Below, piece after piece: positions 26,701-38,302 of a stretch of DNA of 64,000 nucleotides. A model generated the notes under the pieces. The model ran no database searches, was not told where the DNA came from, and saw nothing but the letters and a program-made list of their open reading frames with translations. Source of the stretch: Lateolabrax maculatus (taxonomy: Eukaryota > Chordata > Actinopteri > Acropomatiformes > Lateolabracidae); NCBI GenBank assembly GCA_031216445.1, contig CM062214.1:19769001-19833000 (forward strand). The letters are read 5' to 3'. Positions within the stretch are counted from its first letter, which is position 1. Every line of letters begins with the position of its first letter. A program made the translations under genes and the position numbers.

Positions 26701-29700
26701 GAATATCCAGCCAAGGAAACTTGAAAGTACTGAGCATGTTCTTCCCAGATGGTGTGCCTTCTGTATCAGCCAAACATGATGTGCATGTGCCCTCAGCTGC
26801 ACATCCAAATAAATAGAAAATGCTCTCATACACATGCAAATATAGCTGCAGGCTTGGTTTGTCATGCACACTCAGCCACAGTTACATGCTCATACATCTA
26901 ACCACAGGCATACGTTCCCTTAACAGACCTAATCTTTGGATTCCTGAGTGGTTAGTTAGTCTGTAGGCTTATCTGGCCGCTGAGGCCAATGCCAGAGTGC
27001 ATGTGTGGAGGAAGGAGCACTTACCTCGTGCACCAAAGTAATAACAAGCTGTGCTGGGTTTTCTTGCCCAGCACAGATTAGATCAGAGCCAGGGCCTGAT
27101 GGTTTGGTCTGTCTGAGGGCTCCAAGTCTTTGGCTTTTACCACTTGGACTACGTGGAGGCCCTCTCCCCAGGGAACAGTCCGGTTGAGGCCAAGCAGAGT
27201 GGAGTGCTGCAGGGAAAGTACAAGTGCAACACACATAGGTTTGAGCACCAGGAAGTACAGACAGGAAATGACCTGGGCCTTTGGAAGTCATTAAACCCTT
27301 AATCTGATACCACAGGGAGAGGACACACTTCAGCAGCTCCCATTGCCTCTCCTGTGGATATTTTATTTAGCCTTTCCAATTAATTTTTCAGTTTGAATTT
27401 TTTTTTTTTTTGTCTGCTGCCTAGGAGGTCGAATTTGTTTGATTTAATTTCTGATGATGTCTTTTGTAAATCATTAAATGGATGCATGCGTTTTATCTTA
27501 ACCCTTTAATATCCAGTGTATAATGACAAAGTCAGATAAAAATGAACTTGTCACCAACATACTTCCAACAGAAAAATCATTTTTGTAATTGTGAGTGTCA
27601 CACGAGTCACAGGTACACACAAGTCAGAATTGTAATTTTTTTATTTTCTGATGTTTTCCATGTCTTTATCTTGTCTTTTTATCTCTTTTTGGTCATTCCG
27701 TGCGACAGCAATGTTATTTGTATCCTCTTGAAGTTGCTATATGACACATCCCCCACTAACGTCAATCTTGGATAGTAAGAGGAACAGTGCGGTGCACAAG
27801 TCTGGCAAAAGAGGGTGTTTAAATTTTTAAACATATGCCATTTTAGCACTTTAATTATTGAACACTCCCAGTGAGGGGTGAATAACGTGTGCATAATGCA
27901 GACCCAGAGAAATGTTTCAGCAGCAAATATTCTGAGAAATTTGGCTCATGTCTGTACTCAGTGTAGTACTGTAGTCATTACAGTTTTCTGTAAGATAAAA
28001 AAGAAACAGTCAGGGGGTTGTTGCGTCACAGGACTTGGAAGTCAGCAAAATGTTTTGACAACATGATAACAAATTCATAAAGAAGATGACCTTGACTTAA
28101 GATGTACTGATTTATTCATCAGGGCTCCTGTAGTTGAGTGAATACCATTGTAAATGTTGGTGCTGATACAAAAGCATGCCAGCACAGATTACAGAAGAGG
28201 GGAATCCAGATGCCTTTCATGTCCTTTGCCTCACGTTAGACCCAAAGATTCAAGTAAAAATACCTACTGCCTGGGATGTAACATATTTGAGAGGAGAAGT
28301 ATGTGAGGAAAAGTACAAGTGTTTAATGTGCAAAGTTAGAGCCTTTTCTTGTTCACAGTGTTTTAATCCAAATATACTTTATTACTGTAATCCGGTTGGG
28401 GCAACTCACCACACAACTCAAAACATTTGTACACCTCATTCTCAATCATTATTTCAACAATAACATGTATCTCCGCTGGCTTTGCCTTTAAAGGGTAACA
28501 AGGATCTGTTGGTACAGAGTGTCTGTGCATGTGCCAGCCGCTTATAAACACTCCTGACACGAGATAATGTTCAGTGTATCCCGGGGCACACATGCTTTCT
28601 GCAAATTGTACCAAATCTCTTTTGCTCTAAACAAAAGAGGAGTCAAACAAAGCGTATCATCCAGTAACAGGGAAAGACAAATATTACAGCTTTGATTCAA
28701 GAAATTAATTTCTTTTCAATTTTATGCCTTAAAATATAGCAATGGAATCTAGGGTTACGTGTTAAATTAAACACATGTCCTCTCTGTGCCAACTCTCTCA
28801 AATCTCTGTTTAAACAGCGTCAGTCAGAGAAATCCTCATTACCAACAAAGCGCAGCATTTACAGATTAATCCAAGCAAATGCTTTTAATGAGCTGTTGCT
28901 AACTGCTGGTATTATACATTCTAATTTCCAGGGCAGTAACAAACATTTGGAGGCTGAGTACTTGACCAACTGAGAGAAAGTGACATGACACAAACATGAA
29001 GAGAACAAATGTAGGAAAGCATTCGTAGGATAAAGTGCTTTGACCAACACAAGAAGTGTTTGCATTGTCACCGCCATCAGTTTGGAATTTTAGCCAAAAG
29101 GTCTTAAATGTCTCCCTTTTCCTGGGCAGCACCTTATGGGTTCTGGGACTAGTAATGCTTAGATTGCAGAAAATATGAATGTGGGAAAAATACATTTTCA
29201 AAAGAAGCAAAGTTTGCTGTTTTACTCATGGAGGAAATATCAACATAAGATGCACAAACTCTGAGAGGTAAAGCCATATCTATTTCTCCTCCTTCAGTCC
29301 AGTTCTACAGCATCTATTTGGGGTTTGCAAACCTGATTATTATTTTTGTTATTATTATTATTTCTGCTGGGGTCAGGCTTTCTCTTATCAATGACGTGAT
29401 GTTTTATTTCATGATAGATACAGCTGCTTGATCTTTGAGACTATAACAGGGTGTTAAGATATTATGGAGTAAGAAGAACTTAATTTCTGTGTTATGAGGT
29501 AAATAGTTAATAGCTTTAAAATGCTGCTGTGTTAAAACTTAACATATAGCACATATTGTACACTGCAGGGGATCATGAGCGGCAAGAATCATGTCCGATT
29601 TTTCCCTAATGTTTACAATGCTCTGGCTTAACCAAATGACAACTGTAAGCTGTTAGAGAGGTTTCTCATTTTTGTCAGTTTACTTAAGACAGCCTTTCCT

Positions 29701-29708
29701 CCATTAAA

Positions 29709-29716
29709 TGACGTCA
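29709..29716. promoter_or_regulatory. Consensus cAMP-response element (TGACGTCA)
   Basis: A perfect palindromic CREB/ATF site, about 7 kb upstream of the pde3a start, in sequence free of obvious repeats. Confidence 0.35.
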
Positions 29717-32355
29717 AACAGCCACTGGAAGACTAAATAGGGCTTTTTAAAGCCTGTTGCCGTCTACACAACTGTCCTCACACTGTTCTTAATGGGAGAT
29801 TTTAAGTCCCTCCTCCTCAGTTGATGAAGGGAGAAAAGTGAAGGGGCGGAGATGCTTTATATTCTCAATTTAAGAGGCAAAAACATTGCCTTAAAAGTCT
29901 CTGTTTAGGGTATCGACCATGTAGGTGTTTCCCATAAAAATGTTATTGATAGAGGAGAGAACAAGAATGGAGAGCGAGAGTTTGTAAATGGAGGCCTCAA
30001 TCTGCCTGCTTCCTCTTGAGGGACACACTTTATGGATCACTTCCTCCTCCTCTCTGGTCCAAGAACGGCCTGACATGTACCGGCGCCATGCTCTGTGATG
30101 GCAACCAGGATAAACGGTACAAACAGCGGGGGATACATGGCAGCTTAAAAGCCTCTGTCCCAAATAAAAGTTACAAAAAAACAGAAACAGGCAGAGGGGC
30201 TGTCAGAATCTAGAGATGAAGACCAGCCATGTGAGATGTGAGCTGATTGGACAGAGGCGGGATGAGGCCCGGGATGTCGGCTGCTGCTGCTGCTGCTTCT
30301 TGGGGACAGGAAGTCTGCTGTGGTGTCCTGTCTCTTCTCTGTCTCTCCCTCTGTTTAGGTGCCAGTTTGCCTGTCTGTTGTCTTTGTCTGTGTGCCTGTC
30401 TTGAGCGCCAACCCTCCATAGGTCAGCCAACATCAGGCTGCAATCTCATTCTCTCCTTTTCATCACAGAGCTTAATCGTGTTTTACAGTAAATCACCTGA
30501 TGAGTGATTCAGAAAAACTGACTTTTATGAAGGTCTACTGAAGTTTGGAGAATTTGGCCTCAGGAGAGGAAAGTTGACTTTCATGCTTTACTGAAAGCCC
30601 ACAGCTGTTGGCTGTTTCTGAGTGGTATCCTAAATTGTTCCGTAGGTTTTCATCCTTTATGATTGTTTGTGTCTGGCATTTGAAAGACCAATAGCATGTA
30701 CTTCAGATTCCTCTGTGTATGAAGTCCTCCCTAAGCAGCCAGACACATTCTCCAATAGCATATTTACACCCCAGGAGAATAAAGTGGTCTGCCAGCATGC
30801 AATGTCACTAAATTACTACATACAGCTTGGAGTCTGACTTTTTGTCTCCTGCTACTGATTCTGATACCTAAACTCAGGGCCAGTACATAGTATTGATACC
30901 AGTACTCACTTTTTCCAAAATATAAAATCTGTACACTTCACTGCCTGGAATTTATTGACATAATTCATATGTAAGGTAACATGAGACTGTAACATCAAAA
31001 GATAGACACATATTTTAAAAAATACATGTGTTCAACAGGTCTCAGATAATCTATCAATCACAGTTTTTTGCCACAAATTGAAAACTCGGGTCTCCAAAAT
31101 GTCAACTGCTCAAAGCCTGAAAAAACGGTTTTAACAAGTTTTTAGCTTGACAACCGTGCATTTTTTACTTCATCCAGTTGGCTTGGAAAGAGTTTCATCA
31201 GCATGAGTGTCATGGGATTTTGTCATCCCACAAAGGTCCTTGTGATCTTTGAGTTGAAGAAAATCAACAAAACTGGAGTTGCACAGTTTCTCCCAACAGC
31301 AGTGGTTCCTTTTGAGGGTTGTTCCAGGTAATTAGTTATTTAAACATACAGGACTGGAGTATGCTGCAGTCAATAAGAATCTGTGTGATTGTTGTTTGTG
31401 ATTATGCTTTTGGAAAAGGTTGTCCATTACCCTCATCCTTTTTCCCGACTGGAAAGTTGCCGTGAAGCACTTTACCCATGACCCCCTGTTTCCCTGACAA
31501 GTGAATAGAGCCTAAGGATCTGTTTCTGGGCCTGAGCTTCCAACAGCATTCCTCATGTTTAGGAAAACATGTAAACTGACGTCGAAAAAATAAAAGTGAG
31601 CAGTCAGCTCCCTTGGCCTTTCTCGCCTGGCCCAGATGCCCATATGAAAGCTGACTTTTGTGAGCTGGACAACTCTCATACAAGGTGGACGGCCGGTGTT
31701 TTTCCTGGCATGCCTTGAACAAACACAGACCAATTACACTGGGCTGCCTGGTGTGTCAAGCCATGATCTACAGTTTTATTTTGCATTATTTGAGCAGGCT
31801 TAGGAAGTAAATCTGTACTCGGCAGAACAAGAGAGATAGAGATATATAATAGAAGTTCCTGCAGTTTCCCTGGGTTAGCATAAATCCCAGGCTCAAACAG
31901 ATATCTAGTGTCTAAGACAAGCAGCACGTCCCACGCCAGCTAACTGCCACATGGTCTGAGCGAGCTGCGGTGGCAGAGCAGCTTTGAAAACTTTGATCTG
32001 AAATATTCAAAACTCATACATGCAACTTTCCTAACTCCCCTGAATATATATGCAATAAAATGTGTGGCTCCTTTCCCACTCAAACCTTGGAATTGCATTA
32101 TTCATCTGAGGCAGTGTTTCAACTTTCTCTCTTTCTCTGCCCGCAGTGCTCCCACCCACACCAGTGAATTAAGTACCCGTCTTCTAATTCAATCCCAATA
32201 TTCTTCTCCAAAAACTGAGCCCTGCTAGTGCGCACATGTTCTGTCTGTATGTGCATGGTGGAAACACAAATGCTTCACTTGAACATGCCAGAAGGGCAGA
32301 TTGAGATTATACGATGAGTTTGTCAATAAAGAAATGTGTAATTGTGTGTTATACG

Positions 32356-32642
32356 TAGTGCAAGAGGATGTTTTCAGATCCATTACTTCAGTAAAAGTAG
32401 CTGTAGTACACTGTAAAAAAAAGTAAAAGTCCTCCACCTCTGTGATTGTTACACTATATTATATTGTTTGATTATTCTTACCAATACATTTATGTGTAAG
32501 CAGCATTTCACTGTTGTAGGTGGTTGAGGTGAAGCAAATTTTAACTATTTTGTAAACTGTTACGGTACTTTAATGTATACCAATGCATCATACTGCTCAT
32601 CACCTTGTTTTTTATACAGTACTTGAGTAAATTCCACCACTG
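32356..32642. mobile_element. hAT-like MITE, CAGTGGTGGAA type
   Basis: The left end is a decayed GTAGTGCAAGAGGATG followed by TTTTCAGATCCATTACTTC; the right end is ACTTGAGTAAATTCCACCACTG. AGTAAAAGTA-type motifs recur in the interior. This pattern is a very common teleost non-autonomous hAT-like element. No coding capacity. Confidence 0.6.
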
Positions 32643-32845
32643 ACAATTTGAATGTGTCATGATTAGACTAAATTCAGCCAATTTGACCATTTATTGAAGA
32701 ACCTCCATCAATATGACAAAGATTTCTCCTGAAAATTAACATTTTTTATTTGTTTAGTTCAATACTCTACGATCCTTTCTACGAATACATTTTTAATTAG
32801 AAGTCTGTTAGAGATCTTACGGTTTGCTTTTCTGTTAAACAGATC

Positions 32846-33164
32846 TAGAGCTGCCAAAATAATTTAATAGACATTTTTTCTTCAGGGAAAATAAGTAACA
32901 ATTAAGATACTGAATATCGAAACTAAAACAGCTACTGGCAGTCCACCTGCTAAACCCCTGTGTGTTTGTTTGGGAAATTGCCTATTGATTCCTTAAAGCC
33001 CATCACAATTGTCTTATTTTGTATGTTTAAATTTAATGTAAGACAAGGAAAAGCAAAGCTGGGGCCGTCAAGTTTGCTTGAAAATTGACTGATCAATCAA
33101 CAACATTACCAATTAATCTTCTGTTGATCGATTAACGATGAATCGCTCACTCGTTGCAGCTCTA
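32846..33164. mobile_element. hAT-like MITE, TAGAGCTGC ends
   Basis: TAGAGCTGC (32846-32854) and GCAGCTCTA (33156-33164) are exact inverted repeats, and GATC sits outside each. The right part, with GATCGATTAACGATGAATCG and CTCGTTGCAGCTCTA, matches the TAGGGCTGCAAC MITE type. It lies about 200 bp from another MITE (32356-32642). Confidence 0.55.
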
Positions 33165-33655
33165 GATCACAGATTTTTGTATTACTCATTACACAAGAGG
33201 GGAATTACATCTTGTATTGATAGTATTAGCTTTTGTCATCATGACATTGAGTATTTTATGTCAGTAGATAAAGGATTTAGGAAATTGTATCTAGACATGT
33301 AAATCCTATGGCTCTCTTTTGCCAGTGAATCCCTGGCTTGTACACGATTTAAATCGGAATATTGATGGGAACTGTTTGGCATACGTTGAAAAAATTGACC
33401 CAGACTCATACATAATGCAGTTGTGTCTGCTGTAGGTTCCTGCTCCATTTTTGCCCTGATTGTGTATTACAGTTGGGGTAAAAACGTCAGGTCAGATCTA
33501 TGTTTTAAAAGGAAAGGATGATGATTGATTCCTCGTATGTCCAGTCCAGAAGGCCCCTGTTCTGTGGGCTCACACACATGGGCAGATACATGACTGTGTC
33601 AGGAAGTGTGTGCATGTGTATGTCTGTGTATACAGTATAATGGTGGTGGCATTTG

Positions 33656-33700
33656 CTGTGTGTGTGTGTGTGTGCGTGTGTGTGTGTGCGCGTGTGTGTG
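33656..33700. repeat. (TG)n microsatellite with CG interruptions
   Basis: TG repeats interrupted by GCGTG and GCGCG; open frames on both strands here only translate the repeat. Confidence 0.9.
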
Positions 33701-35549
33701 CTTGGGTGTCCACACCACCTCAATGGAAACTTGGCCATAAGCCGACGGTTGCCCGTGAGGGCTGGTAAACACGCTGCAATGGATCTCACTCTGCACAAGT
33801 GCCAAACACAATGTAAACTTGTTTCCATCACTCCACTCAACCTCTCGCTCTTATTTTTTCCTTGTTTCTTAGTCTTTCAAATCAGAATCACGCTGTATTT
33901 TATGAATAATGTATAGAATGATGTATGTAATTTACATATTGTAATTAAACAGATAATTGAATATTTAAAATATCAATCTGCTTATTGTGTCTCATTACAG
34001 TTCCTGCCATCTGTGATAAAACAGACAACTGCTCTTGATGTATAGTTATATTTAAGATTATGGAAAGCTATTTACAACCAGATTTGCCTGAAGTGTAAAT
34101 CAGGTGTGAGGTATTTCATCTGATCACTGTCATATTGGATACGAGGAGAGCGTACAGGGGCTGCAGAGTGAAGTGGTTTGATGGTAAACAACTCTGTAGG
34201 AAACCGGCCTTGGACATTCACACTTCCTGAGTATACATCAGATCTGTCAGCCACAGCCCCAGAGGCCTGCGCAGGTCTGAGCGAGGTCACATCAGATGAC
34301 TGCCCCCCCGCCCCCTCCCCCCATGCAACATCCAAACCAGATGTCTGATGAATTGCTCCTCATAAAAAGATTCCTCTTTTACAATGGACCGTGGCATTTC
34401 CAAATAGGGTAAGACGGTTACGTGTGCATTCCCCCTGTTGTTAAAATTCTTATGGGTAATTCTGAATGGCCTCTAGACATGTTTGTAGGGACAACTGAAA
34501 GAAAATTTCACAATGATCTTGTCCTGAGATGCTTGGTGTAGTGGCTGCTGAGGACTGTGATTCATCTTCATCGTTATGATGAGTTTCATTCTTCCCGGCC
34601 ATTGACAGTTCGCAGGAAAACAAGGACAGCTGTTGGCTTTCACATTTGATAACTCGTTCCAGATATCCCACATCTGGTGTAACTGTAGTTTTTCTCTTGT
34701 TTTTCGAGCCTATAACATAATCTGCATCATTTTATATTACATTACCACACACGTGTAGTTATTTTGGACAACCTTGTGCCCCAAAGATGATTGATTTGCC
34801 GCAATATCACAACATGAGTGCACCACTGTATCCTACAAGTGAAAAGAATGCTTGTATATCCCTGTTTTCTGGCTGACTTCAACTCTGTCCTTCATCTTGC
34901 TCTTATCTTCTGTTTGTAAAGAGGGAATGTTTCTGTTCCTGTCACCCATGAAATAAACCAGGCAGATGAAGCAGTATTGTTTCAACTCTTCCAAAGAAAA
35001 GTTACCTATGAGCTCTGATAAAGAGGGTGGAAAAGATGTTGAACGCAAAAATCTGCTCACATTTGGAGCCAGCTGTCGTGCCGTATGATACACTGCATTG
35101 AAAGGACGGTCTGGAACTCAGTGAGCATGTGCTGAGAGGTGATGGACAGGACCTGGCCTCCTCCTGCTCCTATCGCTCCCTGTTAGCGCTTCTTCTCCTC
35201 CCATGTTTCCTGTTAATCAAAACTGACAGGGGATACACAGGACTCTGTCTACACCAATGGATAGAAAGAGTTGTGCTGACCTGTCTCAGTCTCTGGGGAA
35301 TGAACACAGGTAGAGAGAGGATGGGGGAGGTGTTGGAGAGGGCCCAAGATTTCAAGAACATCAGCACAGACGTGAGTCCTGCTAAGTATGCTGCTTTCTC
35401 GAAGGCTTTCCATAAATTAATAAAGGACGCGGGGCTGCAAAAACAAGAGCATGGCATGACAGAGCATTGTCTATTAGAACGCTCCGTCTTCTTTTAGATG
35501 CTGTGAGAAGACCAGATGTTGAAAAGCTTTAGGGTTAAATATACAGTAT

Positions 35550-35554
<5 letters not shown>

Positions 35555-35600
<46 letters not shown>

Positions 35601-35601
35601 T
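35555..35601. repeat. (TG)18 plus (AG)n compound microsatellite
   Basis: TG run 35555-35590 followed directly by AG repeats. Confidence 0.9.
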
Positions 35602-36379
35602 TACAGAGCTGAGAAAGACAGGGGCTGACTACATGCACAGTCTGTATGTCAGCTTCTTTATTGTGCATCCGCAAACGTGAGTGACATTACATGTGCTCGT
35701 TTGGCTGTATGTCTGTGTGTGTGATCCTGTGAGAGCAGGAGATCTCAGGGAACACACGTGTGCCTCCTGAACTGTGAACACAAGTATTTATGCACATGGA
35801 AGATCTGCGTGCTGAAGCACCGATGGAAACCTGCCACTGTGACGCAACACGTCATCAGTGACACTTAGAGTGGGATGAATATTTCAATGACCTGGAGGAG
35901 TGGGGACATTAGGAGTAAAGCTGGAGGGCAATCACAGGACTATTCTGGGAATTTCGCTGCAAAACAGTTGCATGCATGCAGAGCTCCCATTTCTCTCATC
36001 AGCACCTAGACACGTCTGTCCAGTCAAAAAAAGGAATTAATGTCAAGTCAGTTGAAGGCCTAAGGTTATCTTGGTAACTTTGCAAAAATGTTTCACCAAA
36101 ACCACAAATCAGAATGAACTCCTTTGAGATAAAACATGGCCTGAAATGTTTGCTCCTAAATACACCCTATTCCACTCAGAGAGGAGCTCACCAGAAAAAT
36201 ATAGGTCAACCCCATTTTATACAAAAACAGGTTTTGCTGCACTTCATATTTAAAAAAACATAAGAATAATAAAAATGTTCAAAAAAAATAAGGTATTCAG
36301 GCATTTTCGAGAGGGAGAAAAAAATGTAAACAAAAGACATCTAATGAGAACAGCGCCTGCTGGGCTGGCTGAGGAAAGA

Positions 36380-37040
36380 TTTGGGGGTTTCACTGCGGCT
36401 GCATTATCTTGCTCCCTGTGTGGAGTCGGAACTCGGGGGTGTGAATGAGCTGAGACTCGCGGCTGGTTGGAGAGCTGGTGACAAACACCTCCGGACTTGC
36501 CCCTCCAAACGCCGACTCGAATTCCTCAGCAGCTTTTATCCTCGAAAGGTGGCCGGGGATCCTCCACCGTTTCAGCGGAGACCGGGAAGTGGCCCAACAA
36601 TGGACACGGAGAGCGCGCTCCGTCGCTGAAGGTCCACGGGACGGGACCGATGTCCCGCTGCTGCACGGAGCGGGCCGCGGAGGCGAGGACAGCAGGAGTC
36701 AAAGAGACCGGGCACCACGAGGGAGGGCAAAGCCGGGAGACGCGTGTGTGCAGAGAAGCGGTGCCCCAGATCTGTGCACCATCTGAGTAACCCTGTCATT
36801 CAGGCTCCTCTCGGGGCAGCAGTTTCTCAACCCGCACCTGGGAAAAACAAAGAGAACGCCTTCTGTGGCAGCGCATCTCCATGCGTAAATGGAGACGCGC
36901 CGGTGCGCATTCGCTGCACTTTTTTTCATTATGCGTACAATAAATGATGTTTGTTTTGTCACAAACTCATGCCCTGTCCCATGACGACACGGCTATAGAT
37001 GCGCTATAGACTTCCTCATACTTCATATCTGCCATGAGTG
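36380..37040 (+). promoter_or_regulatory. pde3a: CpG-rich promoter and 5' leader of pde3a
   Basis: The sequence changes from AT-rich (36,230-36,340) to GC- and CpG-rich just before the exon, and stays CpG-rich to about 37,960, as expected for a CpG-island promoter. GC-rich Sp/KLF-like stretches occur (for example near 36,500-36,520 and 36,640-36,690). No convincing TATA box is placed where it would fix a start site, so the transcription start is unknown. The last 100 bases carry three short upstream ORFs. The CpG judgement was made by eye, without a computed ratio. Confidence 0.65.
36944..37009 (+). CDS. Upstream ORF in the presumed pde3a leader (21 codons), with a nested 9-codon ORF
   Basis: ATG at 36944 (followed at once by a second ATG at 36947) reads 21 codons to TAG at 37007-37009. 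A second short frame, ATG 36969 to TAG 36996-36998 (9 codons), overlaps it. They are real upstream ORFs only if transcription begins upstream of 36,944. No protein role is proposed. Confidence 0.3.
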   Translation: MMFVLSQTHALSHDDTAIDAL

Positions 37041-37063
37041 ATGGCGATGCCTGCGGAATCTGA
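37034..37063 (+). CDS. Upstream ORF overlapping the pde3a start codon (9 codons)
   Basis: The ATG at 37034 (context gccATGa, G at -3) opens a 9-codon frame ending in TGA at 37061-37063. It starts 7 bases before the main ATG and overlaps it in another frame, giving the compact arrangement ATGAGTGATGG. Ribosomes would have to scan past this ATG to make PDE3A, so it could lower or regulate translation. It is visible directly in the sequence; its use depends on the real 5' end of the mRNA. Confidence 0.5.
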   Translation: MSDGDACGI

Positions 37064-37952
37064 CAGCGCCGGTGCGCAGAGCGGCACTCGTGAGAAGAAA
37101 AGCCCCAGCGCACCGGATCGCAACGGTTACGTGAAAACATGTGTCATCCCACTGTGCCGTGACCGAGACTACGAGTCGTGGGTGAGGCTCGCGTTCGCAA
37201 AAACATGGAGCTCTCGGAGACTCCGGACGGCCGTGTGCGCGGGGTCGCTCTCGGTTTTTCTCGCTCTGTTGGTCAGATGTGCAGACTGGAGGGCTGAAGC
37301 CAGCGGCAGCGGCAGACTCTCGCATTCGTCGTCCCCCCTTCACTCCGTCTCGGGCTGCGCGGCGGAGCTGTTGCAGACTTGCTGGAGCGCGGTCTCGCCA
37401 TTGTTCACCCTCGTATGTGCCTTCTTCTGGGTCGGCGTCTACCTGGTCCGCTGCGGGGTCCTCGTCCGGACCGCCCTCTCCCTCCTGACCCTGTGCCACC
37501 TGGGCGAAGCGGCGGCGCGCTCTCTCCTGGACGGGGCGGACGAGCCGCTCTTTTCCTTCGCCACAGCGGCCGCGGTCGTGCTCGTCTGCGTGGCCGCCGG
37601 CGCACTCATGGTAGCGCGGCTGGACCGGGGCATATCCGTGGTGGTTTTCCTCAGCGTGGTCCGGACTATCTCGCTCTTCTCGCTGCACAGAGTGCGGGCC
37701 ACTTGGAGACCGTACGTGGCGTACCTGGTCGGAGTGCTGGGCATCCTGCTGGCGAGGTATGCTGACAAGCTCCTTCCCAACCAAGGGAGACACAAGGAGG
37801 GCTGCACCCCCGTGACTGGAGCCAGGGAAGAGATCCCTGTGTTTAAAAGGCGCAGGAGGTCCAGTTCTGTGGTAGCCTCAGACATGGCGCACAGTCAGTC
37901 CAACAGTAAGTCACATCGCCGGACCTCTCTGCCATGCATCCAGAGGGACCAG
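37041..37952 (+). CDS. pde3a: cGMP-inhibited 3',5'-cyclic phosphodiesterase 3A, first coding exon (partial gene)
   Basis: PDE3 enzymes hydrolyse cAMP (and cGMP) and are membrane-associated through an N-terminal hydrophobic region. This exon encodes residues 1-304 of that region. Six hydrophobic segments are visible at about 61-79, 117-138, 139-154, 169-190, 197-214 and 222-240. They are followed by basic phosphorylation clusters: KRRRRSSS at 269-276 and RRTS at 293-296, matching known PKA/Akt and 14-3-3 regions of PDE3. The PDE3A assignment rests on CAGSLS..LALLVR (67-79), WRPY.AYL.GVLGILLARY (222-240), IPVFKRRRRSSSVV (265-278) and SKSHRRTSLPCI (289-300), which are closer to human PDE3A than to PDE3B as I remember them. 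The start is ATG 37041, with G at -3 and +4. An in-frame TGA at 37035-37037 rules out a longer N-terminus in this exon. The exon ends after CAG (Gln304) in phase 0, as the mammalian first exon does at about residue 320. The catalytic HD-domain exons lie outside the window. An NGYVK motif at residues 28-32 is also found near the PDE3B N-terminus. Confidence 0.93.
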
Positions 37953-37958
37953 GTAAGA
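37953..37958 (+). other. pde3a: Splice donor of pde3a intron 1
   Basis: The sequence CAG|GTAAGA is a near-consensus U2 donor, placed exactly where homology to PDE3A ends (after the IQRDQ residues). Reading on into the intron gives unrelated residues and then a stop at about 38070-38072. The intron phase is 0. Confidence 0.9.
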
Positions 37959-38274
37959 AGTTTCTGTCCCATTCAACTTTTTTCTATTTTCTGGCATGTT
38001 TTTCTTCTTCCAATGACGAGTTTTGTGTTTGAGGCAAAGGGGGGAAAGGAGGGTGCAGTGAAATGGCAATAAAATAAGGACTGCTGGCCTTTCATAACTC
38101 TGATTAGAATTCTCAGTATTATTTTACTATTGTTATGGCTTTTTTGAGCAATGCATATACTAATATACGGAGTTAAAAACATGTCATGTAGGCTATGTCG
38201 TAGCCTGTATATACAACAATAACAATAACAACACATTACAATCCACACTTTTATTACTATTATTGTATATTGAG

Positions 38275-38302
38275 ATTATTATTATTATTATTATCATTAT
38301 TA
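38275..38302. repeat. (ATT)n microsatellite
   Basis: A trinucleotide run with one ATC unit, just upstream of the candidate acceptor at 38337. Confidence 0.85.

Larger units (their letters stand above)
21033..32355. other. Intergenic DNA, middle right
   Basis: No gene is recognised. It holds a possible tRNA-derived SINE head (22873-22950), a perfect hairpin (23661-23690), a CA microsatellite (23745-23762), a consensus CRE (29709-29716) and a short GCT repeat near 30281-30297. A run of A/T-rich homeodomain-like sites sits near 23430-23520, with no other support for an enhancer. Confidence 0.5.
33169..36379. other. Intergenic DNA immediately upstream of the pde3a promoter
   Basis: Non-coding. 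TG microsatellites at 33656-33700 and 35555-35590 (the latter running into AG repeats to about 35601), with AT-rich sequence at 36230-36340 just before the CpG-rich promoter. A 122-codon open frame at 35129-35497 shows no recognisable domain. Proximal enhancers may lie here but none can be named from sequence alone. Confidence 0.5.

Noticed and set aside
33505..33840. Open frames rich in Thr-His on the minus strand
   Set aside because: They are translations of the TG/CA microsatellite at 33656-33700; similar frames at 42025, 43526, 44011, 47138 and 57199 were dropped for the same reason.
35129..35497. 122-codon plus-strand open frame near the promoter
   Set aside because: An overlapping frame on the other strand is nearly as long, and no domain or homology is visible.
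37023..37793. 256-codon open frame on the minus strand opposite pde3a exon 1
   Set aside because: It is the antisense shadow of a GC-rich coding exon; its residues are Arg/Pro/Glu-rich and match no family, while the plus strand matches PDE3A throughout.
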